DNA of 64,000 nt from positions 1,240,001 to 1,304,000 of the forward strand of contig JAWKNO010000003.1 of the NCBI GenBank assembly GCA_041391665.1, read 5' to 3'. Under the pieces are notes generated by a model, which saw only the letters and a list, made by a program, of their open reading frames with translations, had not been told where the DNA came from and made no database searches. Source of the DNA: Bacteroidia bacterium (GTDB taxonomy: Bacteria; Bacteroidota; Bacteroidia; J057). The translations under genes and the position numbers were made by a program. How positions within the stretch are numbered: position 1 is the stretch's first letter; the number at the start of each line of letters is the position of its first letter. This document shows positions 29,001 through 37,520 of this stretch, piece by piece.

Positions 29001-31550
29001 TCCCCTGACGGATGGTTTCTCAATGAGGCCGTGCAGTTTGGCGCAGATACTTTGAGCGGAACAGTCAACAACGCCGAAACCGGCGCAGCCATCCGGGACG
29101 CAAAGGTAATTTTGTATGCAGAAGGCAAACAAGTTATGGGCAGCGTAACCGATGCAGACGGACGGTTTATTTTTCCGGATATCTATGCACGGCACTACGA
29201 ATTGATGGCGCTCAGGAAAGGATATTCCATTCAACTTCAACCGGCAGAATGGCAAAAGGGAAAGTCAGTTAAATTATCCATTAAACCCGTTTTGTCGGGA
29301 AAAATAGACTCGCTCAAAGTGGAACTGGCTATACAAAAAGTGCCCAATAACTTTTACCGTCAGACAAATTATTATATAGACGGAGTAAGAGTTAGGGGGG
29401 AAAGTGATAACGATGAAGGAATTCAGCAGCCAAGAATAGTGGTTCGCGGGGCAAGTAGTGTTTCAGGTTCTTACCGGCCAGCCGATATTAACCTGAACGA
29501 TAAAATGATGCTGGATGAAGTCGTGGTGACGGCATCGGGGTTAAAGAAAGATGTTTTTCTTCCGGGAAGAGTGCAGAAAGAAAAAGAAGAAGCACTTTTT
29601 TGGACGAATCCCCTTTCAGGACTTTACGGAAGCCGGGCTCCTGAAGCTGACAGCATCTTCCTCCTGCCGTATATCCTCCGCTCCGAGTTTGCCGACTGCG
29701 CGGCCTGGGAACCCAACCTCATCACCGGCGCAGACGGAACTGCCACCTTTACCCTGACATTCCCCGACAATATCACCACCTGGAATACCTATGTGCTGGC
29801 GATGAATGACAAACGGCAGAGCGGATATGGAAAAACCTCCACCCAGGTCAGCCGACCAGTCATCGCCCGGCTGGGAATGCCGCGGTTTGCCCTGACGGGC
29901 GATTCGCTCTCGCTTACCGGCCGCGTGGTCAACTACACAGGAGAACCCATTCTCACAAAAACTATATTCACTGCTGACGACAAACCGCTTGCCGCGGGAA
30001 CCGATACCCTGTTGAAAAATTTTCTGGTCGAACCGGCATCTCTCGTTGCGGGAAATGGCGACAGTATGAAAATCGCCTATCAGGCCCTTCTCGCCAACGG
30101 CTATTCCGATGGAGAACAACGCTATCTGCCCATACTGCCCGTAGGGCTGGAAGAACATACAGGCAGTTTCCACTACCTCGAAGGAGACACGGCTTTATCC
30201 CTTCGCCCCAACCCCGATCTAGGTCCCGCAACCCTTCAAATCCACGCCAATCCGCTGGAAGTCCTGCTCGAAGACCTCGAATGGCTGAAACGCTATCCAT
30301 TTGAATGCAACGAACAACTCGCCTCCAAACTCATCGCCTGGTCACAGGAGAAAAAAATCAGGCAAATCCTCAATCAGCCATTCGATCACGAAATCGCCAT
30401 TCAGAATATCAAAAGAAAACTCCTTCGCAACCGCAACAAAGACGGTTCGTGGGGCTGGTGGGAAAACGGATCGGGAAACGTGTGGATGACCGCCTATATC
30501 ACCCGTGCCCTCCTGGTCGCCGGGGAAGAAAAAGACAATCTGGCGATTTCTGCACAATGGCTGCTCGACCGGCTGTTTACCCTCAGTCCGGATGAGGCTT
30601 TATACGCGATGCTCACGCTGTCGGAAATGTATCCGGTGCTGCGGTTTCCTTACGAACTGGAAAAAGCCGAAAAGCTTGCCAGTCGCCCTTACCATCAACT
30701 GTTGATAACCCGCATTCGCCAAAATCAGGGACTGCCCGTGGATATGGAAAAATTTTGGGACGACAGCCATACCGACCTGATGGGAGGGAAATACTGGGGA
30801 CCGGAGAGCTGGTATTGGTATGGAGGAAATGTGGAAATGACCACACTAGCGTATGAAATTCTCCGGGGAAAAGGCCAGGCACCCGAAGAGCTAACTGCGA
30901 TTCGCAATTATTTGCTCAGAGTACCCAATAAAAACACGATTGAAACAGCACGGATTCTTTCCGTTGTGCTTCCTGACCTGGCGGCGGCTTCTGTTTCTCT
31001 CGATACAAAAGCCACCATTTCCCTGCAAAATCAGGAATTGGTCAAAGAATTTCCGGTCAAAAGAATCTATTCCGGCAATGAGGAGATGATCAGCATACAA
31101 AAGACGGGGTTACAGCCTGTTTTTGTCTCTCTCACCCAAAACCACTGGAATCCACAGCCACCGCGCAGAGACAGCCTGTTTGAGATTCATACCTCATTTG
31201 CCGGAGAAGAAGGATATATCCCCATGCTTAAAACAGGAGAAAAAGCCTGGCTTCAGGTGAATCTGCGTGTAAGAGAAGCAGGCGAATATCTGATGCTTCA
31301 GATTCCCGTTCCGGCAGGTTGTTCATTCGGAGAAAAAAAACAGGCCTTCCCCTATGCAGATCACGCCGAATACTATAAAGATCGGGTAAATCTCTGGTTC
31401 AGCCGCCTTCCGGCGGGCAGTTATACCTTTCGCATCGAACTCGAACCCCGCTATACGGGAAATTATACCCTCAATCCCGCGCAAATAGAAATGATGTACG
31501 CTCCGGTGAAAAACGGGAACAACGAAATCAGCAAAACTGAAATACGGTAA
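26097..31550 (+). CDS. Alpha-2-macroglobulin family protein with carboxypeptidase-regulatory and TonB-plug-like insert
   Basis: 1817 residues with a Sec signal peptide (MKNYAVFFLFSFALCHLFAQ). Several MG-type beta domains occupy the N-terminal ~950 residues. A CarboxypepD-regulatory-like domain follows at about 984-1045 (DTLSGTVNNAETGAAIRDAKV), then at about 1110-1155 a stretch resembling a TonB-receptor plug (VVVRGASSVSG, MLDEVVVTASG). The A2M core then begins (RSEFADCAAWEPNLITGADG) with the thioester motif CNEQ (Cys1404 to Gln1407) and an alpha-helical thioester domain. Bacterial A2Ms are periplasmic or surface protease traps that bind attackers through the thioester. Like many Bacteroidota homologues it has no PBP1C partner beside it. 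It is a stand-alone gene and the target is unknown. Confidence 0.92.
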   Translation: MKNYAVFFLFSFALCHLFAQTQLSTAPNSPYIYAYRLSDDEANNMVANPDVVPDTTFLHSKVDSLRFTANNDSLKAFKETLRKGYYLFTWVEKGQWVLKLYHLTALQFDYLPGINQTLLYLNVPPGEAKVLYDNNPLSWSAEFQTFILPGSKHKGIITVQTTEEKAFYAISHRRHSKTISAYTWSAQSGSFRPYSRQTKPSAKGYIITNQPKYLPGDTVRLKAFILRKNGKPLREVINLRLKENRYWQESPLTTLSPSTPGAYIWQFPIPDSLPLDKKYQLTVRRTKNKKWISLSGGEFLYEDYQLKNVTYLLNNDSPVLTWNDSLVFTATATDANGQPAPDTRIQLAIRLRSVVSPPDVSMHLASLLADTTALIDAGKWKFALPPSAIPHVPAAYAVTATFTNSENETRDTTFYFTVKTPEEKKDEETIAGKPVLPTPDITLSGNRTADSVFIHLTNPAGITFSYQWWKGKTLVKAAITGTDLEIAINDDSDAPYRFQVDYLRDGKKQNNTVLLPVFTQALTIEIRQPGQATPGEKVPVTISVKDYQNQPVSGVNLTALTVSNQFETNHVPDPPYLGKPQEAGLHSTTFSVKDDLHTGRPALSSGWLHPMGLDTMVYFKLKYPDSLYLQYEPIPHYLPQFSPYVYKEGEQQLLLMIWLDDQPVYYSGVQVSSPYAFIGESGYHTLTLRTRDAEYTLPGIQLKKGYKLEISLNAENLPEGVYKLNRAGWLTEKEASALNRSLVSISPDYRPNQRVYLWQSRQGFVVNYGNSLLAGPFTQYEPLQFRAVFSGGEYREELPLRPGYNYQVGEKITLLEKSTLLSAGDLIPYTYLPYGRSQTFGQTALLPGDILSDQMPHSPARNTSQRPDFLKASGEYRLVCKHPDKIRFLHLQRYGDRKNVWTIPAENLRIPNLSPGIYEMTVENYQGEFAALWSFEIKEDYIFFDQRDTIIFEQHHYFARNITDPARISPDGWFLNEAVQFGADTLSGTVNNAETGAAIRDAKVILYAEGKQVMGSVTDADGRFIFPDIYARHYELMALRKGYSIQLQPAEWQKGKSVKLSIKPVLSGKIDSLKVELAIQKVPNNFYRQTNYYIDGVRVRGESDNDEGIQQPRIVVRGASSVSGSYRPADINLNDKMMLDEVVVTASGLKKDVFLPGRVQKEKEEALFWTNPLSGLYGSRAPEADSIFLLPYILRSEFADCAAWEPNLITGADGTATFTLTFPDNITTWNTYVLAMNDKRQSGYGKTSTQVSRPVIARLGMPRFALTGDSLSLTGRVVNYTGEPILTKTIFTADDKPLAAGTDTLLKNFLVEPASLVAGNGDSMKIAYQALLANGYSDGEQRYLPILPVGLEEHTGSFHYLEGDTALSLRPNPDLGPATLQIHANPLEVLLEDLEWLKRYPFECNEQLASKLIAWSQEKKIRQILNQPFDHEIAIQNIKRKLLRNRNKDGSWGWWENGSGNVWMTAYITRALLVAGEEKDNLAISAQWLLDRLFTLSPDEALYAMLTLSEMYPVLRFPYELEKAEKLASRPYHQLLITRIRQNQGLPVDMEKFWDDSHTDLMGGKYWGPESWYWYGGNVEMTTLAYEILRGKGQAPEELTAIRNYLLRVPNKNTIETARILSVVLPDLAAASVSLDTKATISLQNQELVKEFPVKRIYSGNEEMISIQKTGLQPVFVSLTQNHWNPQPPRRDSLFEIHTSFAGEEGYIPMLKTGEKAWLQVNLRVREAGEYLMLQIPVPAGCSFGEKKQAFPYADHAEYYKDRVNLWFSRLPAGSYTFRIELEPRYTGNYTLNPAQIEMMYAPVKNGNNEISKTEIR

Positions 31551-31615
31551 TTCTGAAAATATTTCACACCCGGCTTGGTGATGGGGGGAATAATTATATA
31601 CATTTGCCATTATTT

Positions 31616-31638
31616 TTATTTAGACTAATTCTAAATAA
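31616..31638. promoter_or_regulatory. Perfect 9-5-9 palindrome, Fur-box-like, upstream of haem-degrading factor
   Basis: Arms TTATTTAGA and TCTAAATAA around CTAAT, perfectly complementary, ending 28 bp before the ATG of the HemS-like gene. The length, A+T richness and symmetry are those of a Fur-type iron operator. Together with the haem-iron gene behind it this suggests iron repression. Binding is inferred, the symmetry is seen. Confidence 0.6.
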
Positions 31639-31666
31639 GGTATTAAGCAAACTATATCAACACATT

Positions 31667-32722
31667 ATGCAACCGATTAACCAAGATCTCAAATCCCGCT
31701 GGGAGGCCATGAAAGCAGGCCAGCCCCATCTCCGCATCCGCAATGCAGCCAAAGCCCTGAACGTCAGTGAAGCCGAACTCCTGGCGACCACCTGTGGTGA
31801 AACCGCCATCCGCCTGCGGCCCGAGTTTGCGGCTATTCTGGGTGAAATCACTTCCCTCGGCAAAGTCATGGCCCTCACCCGCAACGACGAAGTCGTGCAT
31901 GAGCGCAAAGGCGTTTACCTCAATCCCAGCCTCTCCAATCCGCATGTGGGGTTGTTTGTAGGCGAGGACATTGACCTCCGCATTTTCCCCAAATCATGGG
32001 CATCGGTTTTTGCCGTTACCGAAGGCTTCCCCAATGACCCCGACAAAAAGCGGTACAGCCTTCAGTTTTTTGCCGCAGACGGAGAAGCCATTCACAAAAT
32101 TTATCTCGTCCCGCAGAGCAACCATGAAGCATTTGAAAAACTGGTAGAAAAATACCGCCACGAAGACCAGTCCGCAGAACAGGCGGTAACGCCCTTTCCG
32201 CCCGAGTCGCCCGAACTTCCCGATGCAGCCATTGATGTGGCGGGTTTTCGCGAAGGTTGGGTGAATCTGAAAGACACCCACGACTTTTTCGGGCTGTTGC
32301 AAAAATACCGTATCAGCCGTACGCAGGCTTTGCGGCTGGCGCCGGAAGGCAACTTTGCCATTCAGGCAGGCAACGACACCCTTCGCAAAGTGTTGAATCT
32401 CGCATCTGAAAGACAGGTTCCCATCATGGTATTTGTCGGCAACCGGGGGATGATTCAGATTCACACCGGCACGGTCCATAAGATCGTCGATCACGAAGCG
32501 TGGCTGAATGTACTCGATCCCGAATTTAACCTTCACGTGCTGGAGCCGGCCATTTCGCAGACCTGGATCGTGAGAAAACCCACCGTTGACGGAACCGTGA
32601 CGGCGCTGGAAGTATTTAACGAAAAAGGCCAGCAGATCGTCCAGTTGTTTGGCAAGCGCAAGCCCGGCATCCCGGAGATGGAAGCCTGGCGGGAGATTGT
32701 GGCGGAGGTGGAGAAAGCATAG
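31667..32722 (+). CDS. HemS/HmuS-like haem-degrading factor
   Basis: 351 residues from the ATG at 31667 (MQPINQDLKSRWEAMKAGQP); an upstream in-frame start would read through the palindromic operator and is rejected. Two tandem HemS/ChuX-type repeats are visible: residues ~1-170 (NAAKALNVSEAELLATTCG, GKVMALTRNDEVVHERKG) and ~205-351 (RISRTQALRLAPEG, IQIHTGTVHKIVDHEAWLNVLDPEFNLHV). The family binds cytoplasmic haem and releases its iron or passes it on. No haem transporter genes adjoin it here, so the uptake system lies elsewhere. Probable regulation is by the palindrome just upstream. Confidence 0.9.
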   Translation: MQPINQDLKSRWEAMKAGQPHLRIRNAAKALNVSEAELLATTCGETAIRLRPEFAAILGEITSLGKVMALTRNDEVVHERKGVYLNPSLSNPHVGLFVGEDIDLRIFPKSWASVFAVTEGFPNDPDKKRYSLQFFAADGEAIHKIYLVPQSNHEAFEKLVEKYRHEDQSAEQAVTPFPPESPELPDAAIDVAGFREGWVNLKDTHDFFGLLQKYRISRTQALRLAPEGNFAIQAGNDTLRKVLNLASERQVPIMVFVGNRGMIQIHTGTVHKIVDHEAWLNVLDPEFNLHVLEPAISQTWIVRKPTVDGTVTALEVFNEKGQQIVQLFGKRKPGIPEMEAWREIVAEVEKA

Positions 32723-32764
32723 ACAGGCTGGGCTAGCCGACTGACGAGAAACCAATGCGATCAA

Positions 32765-32799
32765 AAATAAACGCTACGCGTGGCGGATATATGGATGTT
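32765..32799. repeat. Dispersed cassette-boundary-like repeat, copy a
   Basis: 35 bp ending GGATATATGGATGTT; 34 of 35 bases match copy b at 38609-38643. It contains a near-palindromic core CGCTACGCGTGGCG. It lies 64 bp before the start codon of the NotI-like endonuclease and continues GTTGGGT, which happens to fit the integron core-site pattern GTTRRRY. Confidence 0.8.
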
Positions 32800-32862
32800 G
32801 GGTCCAATGGGAAAATTACCAACTAAATTTCTATCGGCCGACAGAATTTCATATCTTTGAGC

Positions 32863-33750
32863 ATGGCAAAAAAAGCAGAAAACAAAAGTCCACTTGGTGA
32901 AGTTTTTGGCTTTCCAATTGAGAATACCAGCTCAAAAGCACAAAGATATCGAAAGCAGAAACTTTGTCCTTACAATAACAAAGTTCCAAACTGCACGAAG
33001 GACAAAGCAAACAATCCACTGGGAGTTTGTAGTGTTTGGCATAATGGAACATCAGTAATAACTTGTCCAATAAGATTTAGAGAAGATTGGGTAATTGTTG
33101 AAAATGTGGCTGAGTTTGCATTTGGACAAAAAGCGAATTGGACTTCCCTATCTGAAATTAAGCTTGTGGATAAAAACGGGCAATCCGCAGGGAATATAGA
33201 TTTTGTGCTTGTCCAGTACAATGATAAAGGCCAACTGATTGACTTTGCCTCGCTTGAAGTTCAAGGCGTTTATATTTCAGGTAACCTTAGAAATCCATTT
33301 GAAGAATATATCAAAAAGCCATCTAAAGACTTTGAGTGGCCAACAGGATACAATTATCCCAAACCTGATTATCTTTCGTCGTCTCGAAAGCGACTTATTC
33401 CTCAATTGCTTTATAAGGGAGGTATTTTCCAATCATGGAAGAAGAAGCAGGCAGTAGTTCTACAAAAATCATTTTTTGAAACGCTCCCTTCACTGCCAAC
33501 AACCACTAAATCAAAAGCAGACATTGCCTGGTTTTTGTACGACCTTGTATTTGATAAAGAACAAAAACAAAACAATCTTATTCTAAGTGAAACGGTTTAC
33601 ACAGAGTTTGAACCAGCGCTTGTAAGAGTAACCACTCCCGAACCCGGACACATTACAGACTTCATCAATGTTTTACAAAACCGTCTTGACGAGCATTTGG
33701 ACAAGAATCCGCCAGATGCTCCGTCATTAACAGACATAATAAGCAGTTAA
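32863..33750 (+). CDS. NotI-family restriction endonuclease
   Basis: 295 residues from the ATG at 32863. Four cysteines in the order LCPYNNKVPNC...GVCSV...ITCP (Cys35, 44, 56, 68) match the unusual iron-binding Cys4 fold of NotI. The nuclease site fits D-x18-E-x-Q (Asp113 in GNIDFVLV; Glu132 and Gln134 in SLEVQGVY), the ExQ variant that NotI also uses. Family members cut DNA at rare palindromes as type II enzymes. The methyltransferase gene begins 2 bp downstream, completing a restriction-modification pair. It is clearly more A+T-rich than the upstream HemS-like gene, a sign of acquisition. Cut site unknown. Confidence 0.85.
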   Translation: MAKKAENKSPLGEVFGFPIENTSSKAQRYRKQKLCPYNNKVPNCTKDKANNPLGVCSVWHNGTSVITCPIRFREDWVIVENVAEFAFGQKANWTSLSEIKLVDKNGQSAGNIDFVLVQYNDKGQLIDFASLEVQGVYISGNLRNPFEEYIKKPSKDFEWPTGYNYPKPDYLSSSRKRLIPQLLYKGGIFQSWKKKQAVVLQKSFFETLPSLPTTTKSKADIAWFLYDLVFDKEQKQNNLILSETVYTEFEPALVRVTTPEPGHITDFINVLQNRLDEHLDKNPPDAPSLTDIISS

Positions 33751-33752
33751 AC

Positions 33753-34628
33753 ATGGACGGACAATTATCAATGTTTGAAACTCAGAATAGGAAAGCAGCC
33801 CCGAAGGTTGTAAATGTTGCTTCAGTGCCACAAAGAAGTCCATTCAGATATCCAGGTGGAAAGACTTGGTTGATTCCTGTCGTAAGAAAATGGCTTAAGC
33901 AATCAAAAGATACTAAAATATTAATCGAGCCTTTTGCAGGTGGTGGAATTGTCAGCCTTACCGCAGCATTTGAAAATTTAGCGGACAAGGTTGTAATGGT
34001 TGAACTTGACCCTGAAGTAGCTGCGGTTTGGGAAATAATAATTAATGGTGACCACAATTGGTTGGCAGACAAAATCTATTCATTTGACCTAAACCCTGAA
34101 AATGCAAACTTAATACTTCAAAAAGAAGATAAAACGATTAAGGAACAAGCTTTTAGCACAATTCTTAAGAACAGAATCTTTCATGGTGGCATTATTACGA
34201 AAGGTTCGGGGCTAATTAAAAATGGTGAGAACGGAAAGGGAATCAAATCTCGTTGGTATCCCAAAACCTTGCGAGACAGAATCATGGCGGTTGGACATGT
34301 TAAATCAAAAATTAATTTTGTAACAGGTGATGCATTTGCAGAATTAGAGAAGATCAAGAATGATGAAAACACCTATTCATTCATTGATCCTCCATACACT
34401 GTTGCAGGAAAGCGACTATACACACATTTTGAAATCCACCATGACGCTCTGTTTGATTTGACTGCACAACTGAAAGGAAAGTTTATGCTCACGTATGATG
34501 ATACGGAAGAGATAAGAGCCTTGGCCAACAAGTACAAGCTTGACTTCCGGACAATTCCAATGAAAACTACACACCATATTCAAAAGAATGAAATCATAAT
34601 ATCGGATAATTTTGAATGGTGGGAATAG
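33753..34628 (+). CDS. D12-class (Dam-like) adenine-N6 DNA methyltransferase
   Basis: 291 residues. The N-terminal FRYPGGKTWL and EPFAGGGIVSL (SAM-binding FxGGG, 61-65) and the catalytic DPPY (212-215, FIDPPYTVAGKRLY) define a D12 (alpha-type) m6A methyltransferase. It should methylate an adenine in the recognition site of the endonuclease encoded 2 bp upstream and so protect host DNA. Pairing of an m6A enzyme with a NotI-like nuclease implies that the recognition sequence contains A:T pairs, unlike NotI's GC-only site. The gene has the same A+T-rich composition as its partner, so the pair probably arrived together. Confidence 0.93.
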   Translation: MDGQLSMFETQNRKAAPKVVNVASVPQRSPFRYPGGKTWLIPVVRKWLKQSKDTKILIEPFAGGGIVSLTAAFENLADKVVMVELDPEVAAVWEIIINGDHNWLADKIYSFDLNPENANLILQKEDKTIKEQAFSTILKNRIFHGGIITKGSGLIKNGENGKGIKSRWYPKTLRDRIMAVGHVKSKINFVTGDAFAELEKIKNDENTYSFIDPPYTVAGKRLYTHFEIHHDALFDLTAQLKGKFMLTYDDTEEIRALANKYKLDFRTIPMKTTHHIQKNEIIISDNFEWWE

Positions 34629-34642
34629 CTGAAAACCCCGCC

Positions 34643-34664
34643 CTTCGGGTAGCCGCAAACCGTT
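34643..34664. repeat. Short dispersed repeat after the methyltransferase, matching 40051-40072
   Basis: 22 bp beginning CTTCGGGTAGCC and ending CAAACCGTT, 21 of 22 identical to the right end of the inverted-repeat element at 39941-40080. It lies 14 bp after the methyltransferase stop, so the same boundary sequence follows two unrelated genes. The rest of the 34629-34916 gap holds A+T-rich sequence and a 7-bp inverted repeat (GTTTCAG/CTGAAAC, 34886-34906) 10 bp before the next start codon. Confidence 0.7.
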
Positions 34665-34916
34665 CGTTGTGCGTCATTGTATAACGAATCATCAAGACAA
34701 CGACTAGCTTTAACCTATCCAATTAGAAGTATTGGAAATAAGAATTTCGCTTATCCTTGCAAATTTTGCATAAATAAGAAGGTTGAAATCTGCTTATATT
34801 TACTTTTTTTGCAAAAATAAAGGATTTTATGAGCAGTATTAGCCTTATTCTGACCCCACCCCCAAAATTTGCACCGGAGCTTTAAGTTTCAGAACTTTCC
34901 TGAAACTCAAAGAAGC

Positions 34917-36329
34917 ATGAAAGACCATTCTCCCAAATCCACCTCCCGCAGATCATTCATTAAAAGCTCTGCCCTCACTACTACAGGTTTGATGATCGTG
35001 CCTCGCCACGTATTGGGCGGCCCGGGTTTTGTCGCTCCCAGTGATAAAGTGAATATCGCGCTCGTTGGCGCTGGTGGCCGGGGCACCGAAAACCTGCGGG
35101 AGTTGCTCAAACTGGATGATGTGCAGGTTACTGCCATTGCAGATCCGGCGGAATACTGGGATTTGAACCGGTTTTATTACCACTCTGTTGCGGGTCGTAA
35201 ACCGGCGAAAGACATAGCAGAAGCACACTATGAGGCAAAAACCCCCAATTTTAAAGTCGCTGAATATGTGGATTTCAGGGAAATGCTGGAAAAGGAATCT
35301 TCCTTGGATGCCATTTTATGCGCGACTCCGGATCATACGCATGCCTATATTTCCCTGATGGCGATGAAAGCCGGGAAACATGTCTATTGCGAAAAACCCC
35401 TCACTCACAATATCTGGGAAGCCCGGGAAGTGGCAAAAGTTGCCAAAGAAACCGGTCTCGCCACCCAAATGGGCAACCAACTCCACAGTAGCCAAAACCT
35501 TAGGCAGACCGTTGAATATCTCCGGGCTGAGGCAATTGGAAAAATCAGTGAAATTCATGTCTGGGTAGGAGCAACCCGCTGGACGGCTGGTTTGCAGGGC
35601 GTACCCACGATCAAAGATACCCTTCCGGCCGGTTTTGACTGGGATCAATGGATCGGCACCCGGGAGATGCGGGACTTTAACCATGCGTATGCACCCGTTT
35701 CATGGCGGGATTTCTGGGATTTTGGATGTGGTGCCATGGGAGATTTTGGGTGCCATGATCTGGACGCTCCGGTTTGGGGATTGGATTTGCCCGCACCGGA
35801 AAGTGTAGTGATGTATCCCGCCGGTTATAGCGATGAAAATATTATCCCTTATGGAGAAATTGGCTATTTCCATTTCCCGGGAAATAAAAAACAGTCTCCG
35901 GTCAAACTGACCTGGTATTCCGGAGGACTTAAACCACAGATTCCGGAAGGGTTACCCAAAGATTTGACGCTTTCAGGACGTGGCGCTTTGTACATAGGGG
36001 AAAAGGGCATGATGCTGTATCAGGGGGGTGCACCCAGGCCCAGACTCTTCCCGGAAGAATTGGATGTTTCGTTTCAACTGAAAAAAACGACTTTAAACCC
36101 ATCCAATGGACATCACCGTGATTGGGTAGATGCGATGAAAGGCGGAGCGAAGGCCAGTTCACATTTTGAATATGGCGCGCATTTGACGGAGATTACCTTA
36201 TTGGGCGTCCTGTCGCTGCGTTTGGGTGGAAAAGCTATTCAATGGGATGCGGAAAATATGAAGGTGAAAGGATTGCCAGAAGCTGACGTTATTATCAGGG
36301 AACCGGTGAGGAAAGGCTGGGAGATGTGA
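34917..36329 (+). CDS. Gfo/Idh/MocA-family oxidoreductase, Tat-exported
   Basis: 470 residues from the ATG at 34917 (MKDHSPKSTSRRSFIKSSAL), which gives a twin-arginine signal with SRRSFIK; upstream in-frame codons are ignored. The Rossmann motif VGAGGRG for NAD(P) follows near residue 48, then CATPDHTHAYISLMAMKAGKHVYCEKPLTHN with the EKP motif that carries the catalytic lysine in this family. Bacteroidota encode many such periplasmic dehydrogenases acting on sugars or cyclitols, but the substrate cannot be told. Its base composition is that of the host chromosome rather than of the A+T-rich genes around it. A small inverted repeat sits just upstream of the start. Confidence 0.9.
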   Translation: MKDHSPKSTSRRSFIKSSALTTTGLMIVPRHVLGGPGFVAPSDKVNIALVGAGGRGTENLRELLKLDDVQVTAIADPAEYWDLNRFYYHSVAGRKPAKDIAEAHYEAKTPNFKVAEYVDFREMLEKESSLDAILCATPDHTHAYISLMAMKAGKHVYCEKPLTHNIWEAREVAKVAKETGLATQMGNQLHSSQNLRQTVEYLRAEAIGKISEIHVWVGATRWTAGLQGVPTIKDTLPAGFDWDQWIGTREMRDFNHAYAPVSWRDFWDFGCGAMGDFGCHDLDAPVWGLDLPAPESVVMYPAGYSDENIIPYGEIGYFHFPGNKKQSPVKLTWYSGGLKPQIPEGLPKDLTLSGRGALYIGEKGMMLYQGGAPRPRLFPEELDVSFQLKKTTLNPSNGHHRDWVDAMKGGAKASSHFEYGAHLTEITLLGVLSLRLGGKAIQWDAENMKVKGLPEADVIIREPVRKGWEM

Positions 36330-36370
36330 TTTTTGTTTAACTTCGTCAAACCTCCAAATTTTCTTTTATT

Positions 36371-37300
36371 ATGTCCACCCGCCGCCTGGCCGCCATCATC
36401 ACACTAACAGTTGCGACGCTATTTTCAGGTTGCAACAAATCATCGGTTGACAAAAGCCAAATGGTAAATCCCGTTATCGGGGATATCAGTTATGAGAGTA
36501 AGTTTGGACACAAACCTGACGCAACAACTGACAACGACCTGAGAATCAGAACTCATCTTGAGTATGTCGAAAATTTATTAAGAGCCAGGGACGTTTCAGA
36601 TCTTTCCGTTGAACTTAAATCAAAACGCAACCATCTTTTAGACCTGCTCCACGACTATTGGACGAAAGGAGTTTTCCCTAAAAATTACGACTACCCTGAC
36701 CAGAGAAAACCTTGTTTTATAGACAGGGACGGGACAATTTGCGCAGTTGGGTATTTGATAGAGCAAACCACAAACAGACAAGTTGCAGAGGGTATTAACA
36801 GCAAGTTTAAATACGATGAACTTTTAGCAATGAATGACCAAACGGTTGACAACTGGGTGTTGGCAAGCGGGCTTACAAAAGAGGAATGTGCAATGATACA
36901 GCCGACTTATACTTACAATTATATTTCCCCAGGATACGGTATTTCATCTTCAATTATTGGCGGGCTCAATTTGTCGCTTAATACAGTCAACGGAATTCAT
37001 ATTGGAAACGGTACCTCTACCAAAACTGCTCCGGCTATTGGCCTTATATCAGGGGCCGGACAAATCGTACTTGGCGCTGTTATGTTTGAACCGGCCCAGG
37101 GAGGAATAAGCTATATAAACGAAAGCAAAAATGTACTTTCAATGGTAAACATTGGACTTGGCACAACTACCATGATTTTGAGTACCTGGAATTTAATATC
37201 GAACCGCAAACCTAAAAGCAAATTAACCTGGGATGTTCACAGCTTTCCGGCACAGGACAACCGCACAGGAATGGCGTTCAGGCTGACACGAAAATTTTAG
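36371..37300 (+). CDS. Lipoprotein of unknown function
   Basis: 309 residues with a lipoprotein signal: MSTRRLAAIITLTVATLFSGC, lipobox Cys21. The conserved-looking middle (RNHLLDLLHDYWTKGVFPKNYDYPDQRKPCFIDRDGTICAVGYLIEQTT) recurs in Bacteroidota proteins of unknown role. The C-terminal ~130 residues are Gly/Ser-rich with hydrophobic stretches (ISSSIIGGLNLSL, APAIGLISGAGQIVLGAVMF) that could be membrane-associated or amphipathic. Its last ~95 coding bases plus ~75 bp of downstream DNA are duplicated at 38377-38532 beyond the Rpn gene. Confidence 0.75.
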   Translation: MSTRRLAAIITLTVATLFSGCNKSSVDKSQMVNPVIGDISYESKFGHKPDATTDNDLRIRTHLEYVENLLRARDVSDLSVELKSKRNHLLDLLHDYWTKGVFPKNYDYPDQRKPCFIDRDGTICAVGYLIEQTTNRQVAEGINSKFKYDELLAMNDQTVDNWVLASGLTKEECAMIQPTYTYNYISPGYGISSSIIGGLNLSLNTVNGIHIGNGTSTKTAPAIGLISGAGQIVLGAVMFEPAQGGISYINESKNVLSMVNIGLGTTTMILSTWNLISNRKPKSKLTWDVHSFPAQDNRTGMAFRLTRKF

Positions 37301-37373
37301 CGGTAACGCTACAACTACTTAACCCTATTCACCAGCAGACATTTCCAAAATTCAGGTTTTACCTGGGAAAGCG
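37205..37373 (+). repeat. Direct repeat copy 1 (3' end of lipoprotein gene and flank)
   Basis: Begins CGCAAACCTAAAAGC inside the lipoprotein gene, runs through its stop and ends around GGGAAAGCG. The same sequence recurs at 38377-38532 with scattered substitutions and a 13-bp deletion, so the segment between (with the Rpn gene) is bracketed by direct repeats. The remainder of the gap to 37520 holds no other feature I can see. Confidence 0.9.
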
Positions 37374-37520
37374 TTTGGTAACCTAAGTTAAGCTTTTGTG
37401 GCGTTTTACCTAATTTTCGAAAATAGTGGAATTTAGCAACAGCCTTTTTAAGATAGATAAGAAGGTTTATAAATGAATGGAGTGACGGATTTTTCGTAAT
37501 TTTGCTGAAAATCTGAACTT

